From Clostridiales bacterium (GTDB lineage: Bacteria > Bacillota > Sulfobacillia > UBA995 > UBA9673), in contig DPMO01000011.1 in NCBI GenBank assembly GCA_003541445.1, positions 1 through 5,458 on the forward strand: a DNA stretch of 5,458 bases. Direction: 5' to 3'. Below, piece after piece: positions 1 to 5,458 of the stretch. A model generated the notes under the pieces. That model had not been told where the DNA came from, did no database searches, and was given only the letters and a program-made list of their open reading frames with translations. Every line of letters starts with the position of its first letter. Position 1 is the first letter of the stretch. Both the position numbers and the translations under genes were made by a program.

Positions 1-1038
1 CTGGCCTTCCTCACCCTGTCGGGCCGGGTCGAGTTCTGGCATGTCGCCCTCTTGGCCGCTTTGGTCGGGACGGTGCGGTCGTTCGACGCCCCGGCCCGCC
101 AGGCGTTCTTCGTCGAGATGGTCGGCAAGGAGGACCTTCTGAACGCCATCGCGCTGAACTCGACCGTCTTCAACCTCGCCCGTGTCGCGGGCCCGGCCTT
201 GGGCGGACTCGTCATCAAGGCCGTCGGCACGGGGTGGGCCTTCCTTGCCAACGGGCTGAGCTTCCTCGCCGTAATCGCGGCCCTGACGGCCATGACGACA
301 CCGGACCGGGTCAGACCGGGTCGGCGCAGCGTGGGCGGCGAGATGCGGGAGGGTCTGGCCTACATCGCCCGGACCCCGGCCGTCCTGAGTATCATCATCC
401 TGCTCGGCCTGGTCTCGACCTTCGCCCTGAACTGGAACGTCCTGGTCCCCACCTTCGCCAGGGCCGCCTTGGGCCTCGACGCCGGGGGTTACGGCCTCCT
501 GATGTCGTCGATGGGCCTCGGGGCGTTGACCGGGTCTGTCGCCCTGGCCACCTTCGGCGGGCGCGGCACCCGGGCGAGACCACTGCTGGCCGGCGCCCTG
601 TCGCTCGGGACCGGACTCACCGTCCTTTGCTTCGTGCGGGGACCGGCGCTGGCGGCGGCCGTCCTCTTCTGCTGTGGGGCGGCCCAGGTGACCTATCTCG
701 CCAGCTCCAACACCACCGTCCAGTCGGTCGTCCCGGACGACCTCCGCGGCCGGGTGATGGGGGCCTACTTCCTCGTCTTCGGCGGGGTCACCCCTTTGGG
801 GGCCTTCCTCTCTGGGACCCTGGCCGAGCACTACGGGGCCCCGGTCACGTTCGGGGTGATGGGTTGCCTCACGGTCGCCGCCGTGCTGGTCGTCTCTGCC
901 GCCGGCCGCCTGCCGCAGACCGTGGCCGGAGCGGCCCGGAGAGCACGGCCGGAGACCGACACCCCGGTGGGGGGCGGCCGGCCGTCGCTCCGGGCGGCCG
1001 AGCCGTCGGCCGGCACGATGCGGGCGTCGGACGGCTGA
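1..1038 (+). CDS. MFS transporter, MFS_3/EntS-like exporter (5' end cut by window edge)
   Basis: This is an integral-membrane major facilitator superfamily protein, probably a proton-driven drug or metabolite exporter. The frame is open from base 1, so the true start and roughly the first three helices lie outside the window; 345 residues are visible. The family signature around DAPARQAFF (nt 85-111) is followed by an ALNSTVFNLARVAGPALGG segment, which is typical of the MFS_3 (enterobactin exporter-like) family. A charged central loop (about nt 295-378) precedes the second half. VVPDDLRGRVMG (nt 727-762) is the motif-A-like loop of the C-terminal half. About eight or nine hydrophobic membrane segments can be read. 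The last ~45 residues (from about nt 900) are Arg/Gly/Pro-rich, hydrophilic and probably cytosolic. An internal TTG at 52 could be taken as a start, but conserved transporter sequence is already running there. The family call is secure; the substrate cannot be read. It ends 71 nt before gltX on the same strand, so co-transcription is possible. Confidence 0.9.
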   Translation: MAFLTLSGRVEFWHVALLAALVGTVRSFDAPARQAFFVEMVGKEDLLNAIALNSTVFNLARVAGPALGGLVIKAVGTGWAFLANGLSFLAVIAALTAMTTPDRVRPGRRSVGGEMREGLAYIARTPAVLSIIILLGLVSTFALNWNVLVPTFARAALGLDAGGYGLLMSSMGLGALTGSVALATFGGRGTRARPLLAGALSLGTGLTVLCFVRGPALAAAVLFCCGAAQVTYLASSNTTVQSVVPDDLRGRVMGAYFLVFGGVTPLGAFLSGTLAEHYGAPVTFGVMGCLTVAAVLVVSAAGRLPQTVAGAARRARPETDTPVGGGRPSLRAAEPSAGTMRASDG

Positions 1039-1094
1039 AAAGGGGAAAAGTAACCCGAGCGAGAACTGCGGGGGGACGCGACCAAACCCCGTCC

Positions 1095-1100
1095 GGAGGA
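1095..1100 (+). promoter_or_regulatory. Ribosome binding site of gltX
   Basis: GGAGGA lies 9 nt upstream of the ATG at 1110. It fixes the gltX start there and argues against the much longer upstream extension of the same frame, which runs back inside the MFS gene. Confidence 0.8.
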
Positions 1101-1109
1101 TGGTGCAGG

Positions 1110-2687
1110 ATGCTGTCCAGCGACAGGCCCGTGCGGGTCCGCATCGCCCCGAGCCCGACCGGACCCATCCATATCGGCAACATGCACACCGCCCTTTTCA
1201 ATTGGCTCTTCGCCCGGAAGCACGGGGGCAGTTTCGTGCTCCGCTTCGAGGACACCGACCGGGAACGGTCGGCGCCGGAGTACGAACGGCTCATCTTCGA
1301 CGAGATGAGGTGGCTCGGCCTCGACTGGGACGAGGGGCCGGACATCGGCGGGCCCTACGGGCCCTACCGGCAGACGGAACGCCTGGACCTCTACGCCGAG
1401 TTCGCCCGGCGGCTCCTGGAGTCGGGGCACGTCTACCCCTGCTACTGCACTCCTGAGGAACTCGAGGCCGAACGGAGGGAGGCCCAGAGGGCGGGCAGGG
1501 CCTACAAGTACGGCGGCCGATGCCGGCGGCTCGACGAGGCCGGGCGGAAGGCGATGGAGGCCCAGGGGCGCAGGCCGGCCCTGAGGTTCGCCGTGCCTGA
1601 GGGGCGCGTTGTCGTCATCGACGACCTCATCCGGGGCCGCATCGAGTACCCGACAGACGCCATCAGCGATTTCATCATCGTCCGCCCCAACGGCATGCCC
1701 CTCTACAACTTCGCCGTCGTCGTCGACGACATCACCATGCGGATAAGCCATGTCATCAGGGGCGAGGGGCACATCTCGAACACCCCGGTCCAGTGCCTCA
1801 TCTACGAGGCTCTCGGAGCGGAGAGGCCCCTGTTCGGGCACCTGGGGCACATCCTCCTCCCGACCCGGGAGAAGATGGCCAAGCGCGAGGGGACGGCCTA
1901 TGTCGGCAAGTACCGCGAGGAGGGCTATCTGCCGGAAGCCATCGTCAACTTCATGTCTCTCCTCGGCTGGACGCCGCCTGACGGGAGGGAGTTCCTCACC
2001 CTCGAGGAGACGATCGCGGAGTTCTCCCTGGAGCGGGTCACAAAGGCCCCGTCGGTCTTCGACCCGGAGAAGTTGACCTGGATGAACGCGAACTACATCA
2101 GGCGGATGGAGGTCGAGGAGCTGGCCCGGAGGTGCCTGCCTTTCCTCGAGAAGGCCGGGCTCGTGGCCGAGGGCCTCGACCGGTTCCCGACCGGGGCCGA
2201 ACCTCCGGAGCCGCCGGAGGGCATGGTGAGGTCGGACTTCGCCCGGGTCGTCTGGGTCGTCTCCCTCGAGCAGGAACGCATCGAGACCCTGGCCCAGATC
2301 GCCGAGGCCACCGAGTTCTTCTTCCGCCGCCGCATCGAGCCGGACGAGAAGGCGTCCAGGATGCTGAGGACGCCGGGGGTCGGGAAGGCCCTCGCCAGGG
2401 TGCTCGAGGCCTACAGGGTTCACGAGGACTGGAGGCCCGAACCGCTGGAAGCCTTGGGGCGGCGGCTCGTGGAGGAGCTCGGGCTCTCGGCGCGCAAGCT
2501 GTTCCAGCCCATCCGGGCGGCTGTCACCGGACGCGTGGCCAGCCCGCCCCTTTTCGACACGATGGCCGCTCTGGGCCGGGACCTGTGCCTCGAGCGGCTG
2601 GCCGCAGCCGTCGAGTTCGCGGGGGAGGTCCCCGAAGAGGCGAGAGAAGAGCAGGAGCAGACCTCCGGCCGGCCCGGCACCGGGTGA
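1110..2687 (+). CDS. gltX: Glutamyl-tRNA synthetase (class I aminoacyl-tRNA synthetase)
   Basis: This cytosolic enzyme activates glutamate with ATP and loads it onto tRNA-Glu (EC 6.1.1.17); in organisms without GlnRS it may also mischarge tRNA-Gln. It is complete at 525 residues, somewhat longer than the usual ~470-490. The start is set by the GGAGGA site and by the expected N-terminus, RVRIAPSPTGPIHIGN. The Rossmann catalytic domain holds the HIGH-type motif H21-I-G-N24, the FEDTDRER motif (46-53) and the KMSKS-type loop K255-MAKR-E260. The zinc-ribbon region has C111-Y-C113 and C138, but the usual fourth ligand His of the CRH motif is R140, so a canonical four-ligand zinc site is not visible. 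The anticodon-binding part follows, with FDPEKLTWMNANYIRR at about 318-333. A short Glu/Gln-rich tail ends the protein. Discriminating and non-discriminating types cannot be told apart by eye. Confidence 0.97.
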   Translation: MLSSDRPVRVRIAPSPTGPIHIGNMHTALFNWLFARKHGGSFVLRFEDTDRERSAPEYERLIFDEMRWLGLDWDEGPDIGGPYGPYRQTERLDLYAEFARRLLESGHVYPCYCTPEELEAERREAQRAGRAYKYGGRCRRLDEAGRKAMEAQGRRPALRFAVPEGRVVVIDDLIRGRIEYPTDAISDFIIVRPNGMPLYNFAVVVDDITMRISHVIRGEGHISNTPVQCLIYEALGAERPLFGHLGHILLPTREKMAKREGTAYVGKYREEGYLPEAIVNFMSLLGWTPPDGREFLTLEETIAEFSLERVTKAPSVFDPEKLTWMNANYIRRMEVEELARRCLPFLEKAGLVAEGLDRFPTGAEPPEPPEGMVRSDFARVVWVVSLEQERIETLAQIAEATEFFFRRRIEPDEKASRMLRTPGVGKALARVLEAYRVHEDWRPEPLEALGRRLVEELGLSARKLFQPIRAAVTGRVASPPLFDTMAALGRDLCLERLAAAVEFAGEVPEEAREEQEQTSGRPGTG

Positions 2688-2709
2688 GAGGCTGCGGCTC
2701 GGACGGAGG

Positions 2710-2761
2710 CCCCGCCGGCTCGGCCGGCAGGGACCTTTCTTCCCTTTCCTCTCCTCTCTCC
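2710..2761 (+). terminator. Candidate transcription terminator after gltX: hairpin plus pyrimidine tract
   Basis: The stem GCCGG (2714-2718) pairs with CCGGC (2724-2728) around a 5-nt loop. It extends past one C-A mismatch by three further GC pairs (2710-2712 with 2730-2732). It is followed by an unbroken 28-nt pyrimidine run (2734-2761) with T triplets but no pure T run. The position, 23 nt past the gltX stop, fits an intrinsic terminator. The C-interrupted tail makes it a weak one, and the C-rich, G-poor tract would also suit Rho loading. Confidence 0.4.
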
Positions 2762-2961
2762 GGGTCTGCCTCTCCTGGCAGGGTCCTGGACGGCGGACCA
2801 GCAAAAGCCGTGAGTTGAGCGGAAGGATGGGCCGCAGGCTCTCCCGAAATCAGGTCTCCCGTCAGGTGCACCGCAGACCGCCTGCACCGCGGACACGAAC
2901 CCCGCAGACGCCAGGCGCCTCCAGATTCTGGGCTGGGGCGGCCGTCCTGAGCCGGCCGCCG

Positions 2962-2970
2962 GGAGAGGAG
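2962..2970 (+). promoter_or_regulatory. Ribosome binding site of the asnB-cofE-like fusion
   Basis: The purine run GGAGAGGAG ends 13 nt before the ATG at 2984, which is longer than the usual 5-9 nt. The start is nevertheless forced by the AsnB family, whose catalytic Cys must be residue 2. An ATG at 2971 is in another frame. The 8-bp hairpin 2937-2960 sits directly upstream. Confidence 0.5.
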
Positions 2971-2983
2971 ATGGACCGGGTCG

Positions 2984-5458
2984 ATGTGCGGCATAGTGGG
3001 CTTCTGGGGACCTCGCGACGCCGCTCTGCTGAGACGGATGGCGGACTCTGTGCGGCACCGCGGCCCTGACGACGAAGGCTACCTGGAGACCGACCGCATG
3101 AGTCTCGGGCACCGCCGCCTGTCGATCATCGACATAGCCGGCGGACACCAGCCGATGTCCAACGAGGACGGCTCGGTCCAGCTCGTGTACAACGGCGAGG
3201 TCTACAACTTCCGGGAGCTCCGGCGCGAACTGGAGGCGGCCGGGCACGTCTTCCGCACCGAGTCGGACAGCGAGGTCGTGGTCCACGCCTACGAGGAATG
3301 GGGATGCGACTGCTTCCGGCGCTTCAACGGGATGTGGGCCCTCGCCCTGGCGGACCTGAAGAAGGGTAGGCTCGTCCTGGCCAGGGACCACTTCGGCATC
3401 AAACCTCTCTACTACGCCCGGACCGGCCGGCGCGTCCTCTTCGCCTCGGAGATAAAGGCCCTCCTCCAGGACCCCGACCTCGAGACGGGCCCGAACGACC
3501 AGGTCATCTATGAGTACCTCCGCTACGGCCTCCACGACCACCGGGAGGAGACCTTCTTCAGAGGGATTCTCCGTCTGGAGGCCGCGACCTGGGCCGTCAT
3601 CGACGGGTCGGGCATGACCACCGGCCGGTACTGGACACCGCGTCTCAGTCAGGAGGCCGGGACCGACCCGGCCGAGTTCAGGCGGCTCTTCCGGGAGTCC
3701 GTGCGCCGGCGGCTCGTGGCCGAGGTGCCCGTCGGGGCCTGCCTCTCGGGGGGGCTCGACTCGACGACCATCCTCCGCCTGATGGACGAGCTGGTCAAGG
3801 AGGACGGGGAGGAGACGCGGGCGGTGGGGGAGAGGATCAAGACCTTCTCGGCCGTCTTCGACAACGACCCCATCGACGAGCGTGACTACATCCGGGAGGC
3901 CGTCGAGGGGACGGTGGCCGAATCCCACTACATCCACCCCGACCCGCACGAGTTCGTCCGGGAGCTGGAGGCGTTCGTCTGGCACCAGGAGGAGCCCACG
4001 GTCAGCACCGGGCCCTACGCGCAGTGGTGCGTCATGCGCGGCGCCGCGGAGAAGGTCAAGGTCCTCCTCGACGGCCAGGGCGGTGACGAGCTCATCGCCG
4101 GGTACGTGCCCTACCACGCCGTGTACCTCAGACAGCTCCGCCGCGAACGGCGCTGGGGGCTTCTCCTGAGGGAGGCCTGGGCGGCCCGGGACGTCCTCTG
4201 GCCGCTCATAAGGAGGCGCCTTCTCAGCCGCAGCCCGCGCCGGCGCATCGACGAACCCGGGCTCATCCGGGACGAGTTCCGGCGCGGGGTCCGGGAACCC
4301 GACGACCGGCGGCCTCAGGACGACCTCAAGAAGCGCCTTCTCGCCGACGTGACGACCTACAGCCTGCCGTGTCTCCTGCGGTACGAGGACAAGAACTCGA
4401 TGGCCTTCTCCATCGAGTCACGGGTCCCGTACCTCGACCAGGAACTCGTCGACCACATCCTGGCCCTGCCGCCCGAGGCCATCATCCGGGACGGGTGGAG
4501 CCGTTTCATCCTCAGGCAGGCCATGAAGGGGACGCTCCCCGGCAGGATCGCCCGGAGGCGCTGGAAGGTCGGTTTCACCACCCCGGAGATCCGCTGGCTC
4601 AAGAACCGCCGTGCCGCGTTCGGTAGCATCCTGGCCAGCCCCGGCTTCCAGGGGCGGCGCTACTGGCACGGGAGGAAGGTGCTCGAGGCCTTCCGGGGGG
4701 CCTGCTCCGGCCGGCTGGACAACTCCATGTTCTTCTGGCGGGCGATAAACGTCGAGGTCTGGCTGCGCGTGTTCTTCGACGCCGACGGCTCGGTCAGGCG
4801 TGAGCCGCCGCCGTCACACATCCGGGCGAGCGATAGGGCCTGGGCCGAGGCGGCCGCCCGGGCCGGCTACGACGGGGCCGTGCGTGTGCTGTCGGTTGAG
4901 GCCAACGAGACGAAGCACCTCTTCGCGGCTGTCGGGGAACAGGTCTTCGCCCGCCTGCCGGTCAGGACTCGCCTCGTGCACCCGGGGGACGACCTCGCCG
5001 AGGTCATCCTCGAAGGGCTTGGCGGAGGACGGGCCCCGGCGGGCGGCCGGGACGCGGGTCGGGGCCCGACCTCCCGCATCACCCTCGAGGCCGGGGACAT
5101 CGTGGCCGTGAGCGAGAAGGTCGTGGCCGTGAGCCAGGGGCGCTCCTTCCCTCTGGCCGAGGTGAGGCCCCGGCCGGTCGCCCGCCTCTTGTCGCGGTTC
5201 GTCAACCGCAACCCTCACGGCATCGGTGTGGGCATGCCCGAGACGATGGAGCTCGCCATACGCCAGGCGGGTCTGCCGAGGATCCTCTTTGCGGCGGCCG
5301 TCGGCGCGGCCGGCAAGCTCGTCGGGGTGAGGGGCCTCTTCTACAAGATCGCCGGGCAGGCGGTCAAGGCCATCGACGGGCCGACTCCCGGCACCATCCC
5401 GCCTTACAACAGCCACGCCAAGCTCGCCCCGCTGGACCCCGAGGGAGTGGCGGAGGAC
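2984..5458 (+). CDS. Fusion protein: glutamine-dependent asparagine synthetase (AsnB family) + CofE-like ligase domain (3' end cut by window edge)
   Basis: I translated this frame by hand; it is open from ATG 2984 to the last base (825 codons, no stop). Residues 1-~200 are the class II glutaminase domain: nucleophile C2 in MCGIVGFWG, RHRGPDD 24-30, RRLSIID 44-50, YNGEVYN 69-75 and D95 in SDSE, all the residues needed to hydrolyse glutamine. Residues ~230-600 are the ATP-dependent synthetase domain: PP-loop SGGLDST 255-261, loop DGQGGDE 363-369, and K470 and ESRVPYLD 478-485, ending near WRAINVEVWLRVFF (585-598). Canonical asparagine synthetases have Glu where this one has Q365. An Arg/Ala-rich linker of about 35-40 residues then leads, in frame, into a CofE-like domain from about residue 638. 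AsnB members normally end near residue 600-650, so the appended domain is the oddity. AsnB makes asparagine from aspartate, ATP and glutamine; relatives amidate other carboxylates, so the acceptor is uncertain. The AsnB identity is secure. The fusion is read directly but could be broken by a sequence error. Confidence 0.88.
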   Translation, partial: MCGIVGFWGPRDAALLRRMADSVRHRGPDDEGYLETDRMSLGHRRLSIIDIAGGHQPMSNEDGSVQLVYNGEVYNFRELRRELEAAGHVFRTESDSEVVVHAYEEWGCDCFRRFNGMWALALADLKKGRLVLARDHFGIKPLYYARTGRRVLFASEIKALLQDPDLETGPNDQVIYEYLRYGLHDHREETFFRGILRLEAATWAVIDGSGMTTGRYWTPRLSQEAGTDPAEFRRLFRESVRRRLVAEVPVGACLSGGLDSTTILRLMDELVKEDGEETRAVGERIKTFSAVFDNDPIDERDYIREAVEGTVAESHYIHPDPHEFVRELEAFVWHQEEPTVSTGPYAQWCVMRGAAEKVKVLLDGQGGDELIAGYVPYHAVYLRQLRRERRWGLLLREAWAARDVLWPLIRRRLLSRSPRRRIDEPGLIRDEFRRGVREPDDRRPQDDLKKRLLADVTTYSLPCLLRYEDKNSMAFSIESRVPYLDQELVDHILALPPEAIIRDGWSRFILRQAMKGTLPGRIARRRWKVGFTTPEIRWLKNRRAAFGSILASPGFQGRRYWHGRKVLEAFRGACSGRLDNSMFFWRAINVEVWLRVFFDADGSVRREPPPSHIRASDRAWAEAAARAGYDGAVRVLSVEANETKHLFAAVGEQVFARLPVRTRLVHPGDDLAEVILEGLGGGRAPAGGRDAGRGPTSRITLEAGDIVAVSEKVVAVSQGRSFPLAEVRPRPVARLLSRFVNRNPHGIGVGMPETMELAIRQAGLPRILFAAAVGAAGKLVGVRGLFYKIAGQAVKAIDGPTPGTIPPYNSHAKLAPLDPEGVAED
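5030..5068 (+). repeat. GC-rich inverted repeat inside the CofE-like domain
   Basis: CGGGCCCCG (5030-5038) and CGGGGCCCG (5060-5068) are perfect 9-nt inverted repeats, extendable inward by a G-T and a C-G pair. They lie within the low-complexity Gly/Arg insertion (residues ~678-697) between two conserved blocks. A second overlapping near-palindrome, GGTCGGG-G-CCCGACC, spans 5057-5071. Confidence 0.6.
5100..5134 (+). repeat. 14-nt direct repeat, 21-nt period, in the CofE-like coding region
   Basis: TCGTGGCCGTGAGC occurs at 5100-5113 and 5121-5134, exactly seven codons apart. It encodes the repeated VAVS in GDIVAVSEKVVAVSQGR. The block is conserved in CofE-like proteins, so the repeat probably reflects protein sequence plus codon bias rather than a mobile or regulatory element. 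Confidence 0.6.

Larger units (their letters stand above)
2688..2983 (+). other. 296-nt non-coding region between gltX and the asnB-cofE-like fusion, candidate structured leader
   Basis: No gene is supported here. After the terminator candidate come several short inverted repeats: CTGCC/GGCAG (2766-2770 with 2777-2781), GGTGCA/TGCACC (2865-2870 with 2883-2888) and an 8-bp stem GGCGGCCG/CGGCCGCC (2937-2944 with 2953-2960) that ends one base before the purine-rich ribosome binding site. Short direct repeats also occur: TGCACCGC at 2867 and 2883, and CCGCAGAC at 2871 and 2902. I see no convincing -35/-10 promoter and no full T-box motif. The gap is larger than the 71-nt spacing upstream of gltX, which would suit a promoter plus 5' leader. 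Confidence 0.4.
4895..5458 (+). other. CofE-like (coenzyme F420-0:gamma-glutamyl ligase superfamily) domain at the C-terminal side of the fusion, partial
   Basis: This covers fusion residues ~638-825, truncated by the window edge. It aligns by eye with CofE-type ligases: LPVRTRLVHPGDDLAEVI (658-675), then GDIVAVSEKVVAVSQGR (704-720), then RNPHGIGVGMPETMELA (742-758), IDGPTPGTIPPYN (797-809) and LAPLDPEGVAED. Canonical CofE uses GTP to add glutamate to F420-0, forming a gamma-glutamyl amide. Here SKAEG is replaced by AVSQG, and the GIDxSN-like signature by AIDGPTP, keeping only the Asp. That pattern matches, from memory, a CofE-like group in Bacillota and other bacteria not known to make F420, so the substrate is unknown. 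A Gly/Arg-rich insertion (about 678-697) interrupts the first part. GTG codons at 4880 and 4886 could start a stand-alone protein, but no ribosome binding site precedes them. Confidence 0.75.

Noticed and set aside
234..1109. N-terminal extension of the gltX frame back into the MFS gene
   Set aside because: It overlaps the MFS transporter in a shifted frame with Arg/Gly/Pro-rich non-protein-like sequence. GluRS starts naturally at 1110 with a GGAGGA site 9 nt upstream.
831..2804. Long antisense open frame covering gltX (and a second at 2420-4117)
   Set aside because: Both are Pro/Arg/Gly/Leu-rich translations opposite well-recognised genes; stop-poor antisense frames are expected at this GC content, and no conserved motif is present.
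2815..2843. Possible promoter with a TTGAGC -35-like box
   Set aside because: At 17 nt downstream there is GGCTCT rather than any -10-like hexamer.
2863..2892. T-box-like sequence AGGTGCACCGC upstream of the AsnB gene
   Set aside because: It resembles the end of the T-box consensus, but the essential UGGN bulge (UGGC expected for tRNA-Asn) is absent and no Stem I specifier architecture or terminator partner could be traced.
2815..3069. 84-codon frame spanning the end of the leader and the start of asnB
   Set aside because: It overlaps the certain AsnB N-terminus in another frame, has a basic low-complexity composition and lacks a supported ribosome binding site.
4880..4891. Internal GTG/CTG starts for a stand-alone CofE-like protein
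   Set aside because: They are in frame with AsnB, with no stop codon upstream and no convincing ribosome binding site, so a separate CDS is not supported over the fusion.
4800..5111. GTG-started 103-codon frame at 4800
   Set aside because: It is an out-of-frame shadow of the CofE-like coding region: Arg/Ser/Pro-rich, with no recognisable family.

Overview
The window is very GC-rich, with GC strongly favoured at third codon positions. Arginine AGG codons are common and ATA codons occur. No mobile element, rRNA, tRNA or CRISPR is visible. The gene content and the particular CofE-like variant resemble what I recall from high-GC, often thermophilic Bacillota (Thermaerobacter/Symbiobacterium/Limnochordia-like). 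This assignment is a low-confidence inference from memory, not a search result.

Layout, all on the + strand: (1) positions 1-1038 hold the C-terminal three quarters of an MFS exporter of the MFS_3/EntS-like type, cut by the left edge. (2) After a 71-nt gap, 1110-2687 encodes a complete glutamyl-tRNA synthetase (gltX) with a good ribosome binding site. (3) Positions 2688-2983 are a 296-nt non-coding stretch with a terminator-like hairpin and a 28-nt pyrimidine tract just after gltX, then several GC-rich hairpins that may form the leader of the next gene. (4) From 2984 one reading frame runs without a stop for 825 codons to the right edge. It begins as a class II glutamine-dependent asparagine synthetase (AsnB family) and, after a short Ala/Arg-rich linker, continues in the same frame into a CofE-like (coenzyme F420-0:gamma-glutamyl ligase superfamily) domain, which is cut by the window edge.

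The last gene is the main discovery candidate: an apparent in-frame fusion of a glutaminase/amide-forming AsnB with a CofE-like amide ligase. The AsnB half has an intact glutaminase site, but Gln replaces the usual catalytic-loop Glu of the synthetase site. The CofE half lacks the canonical CofE signatures. The natural product of this enzyme may therefore be neither asparagine nor F420. Glutamate or glutamine links GluRS, the AsnB glutaminase and a glutamyl-ligase-like domain, but a functional connection between gltX and the fusion is only a guess. The 296-nt gap with a terminator-like element suggests separate transcription.
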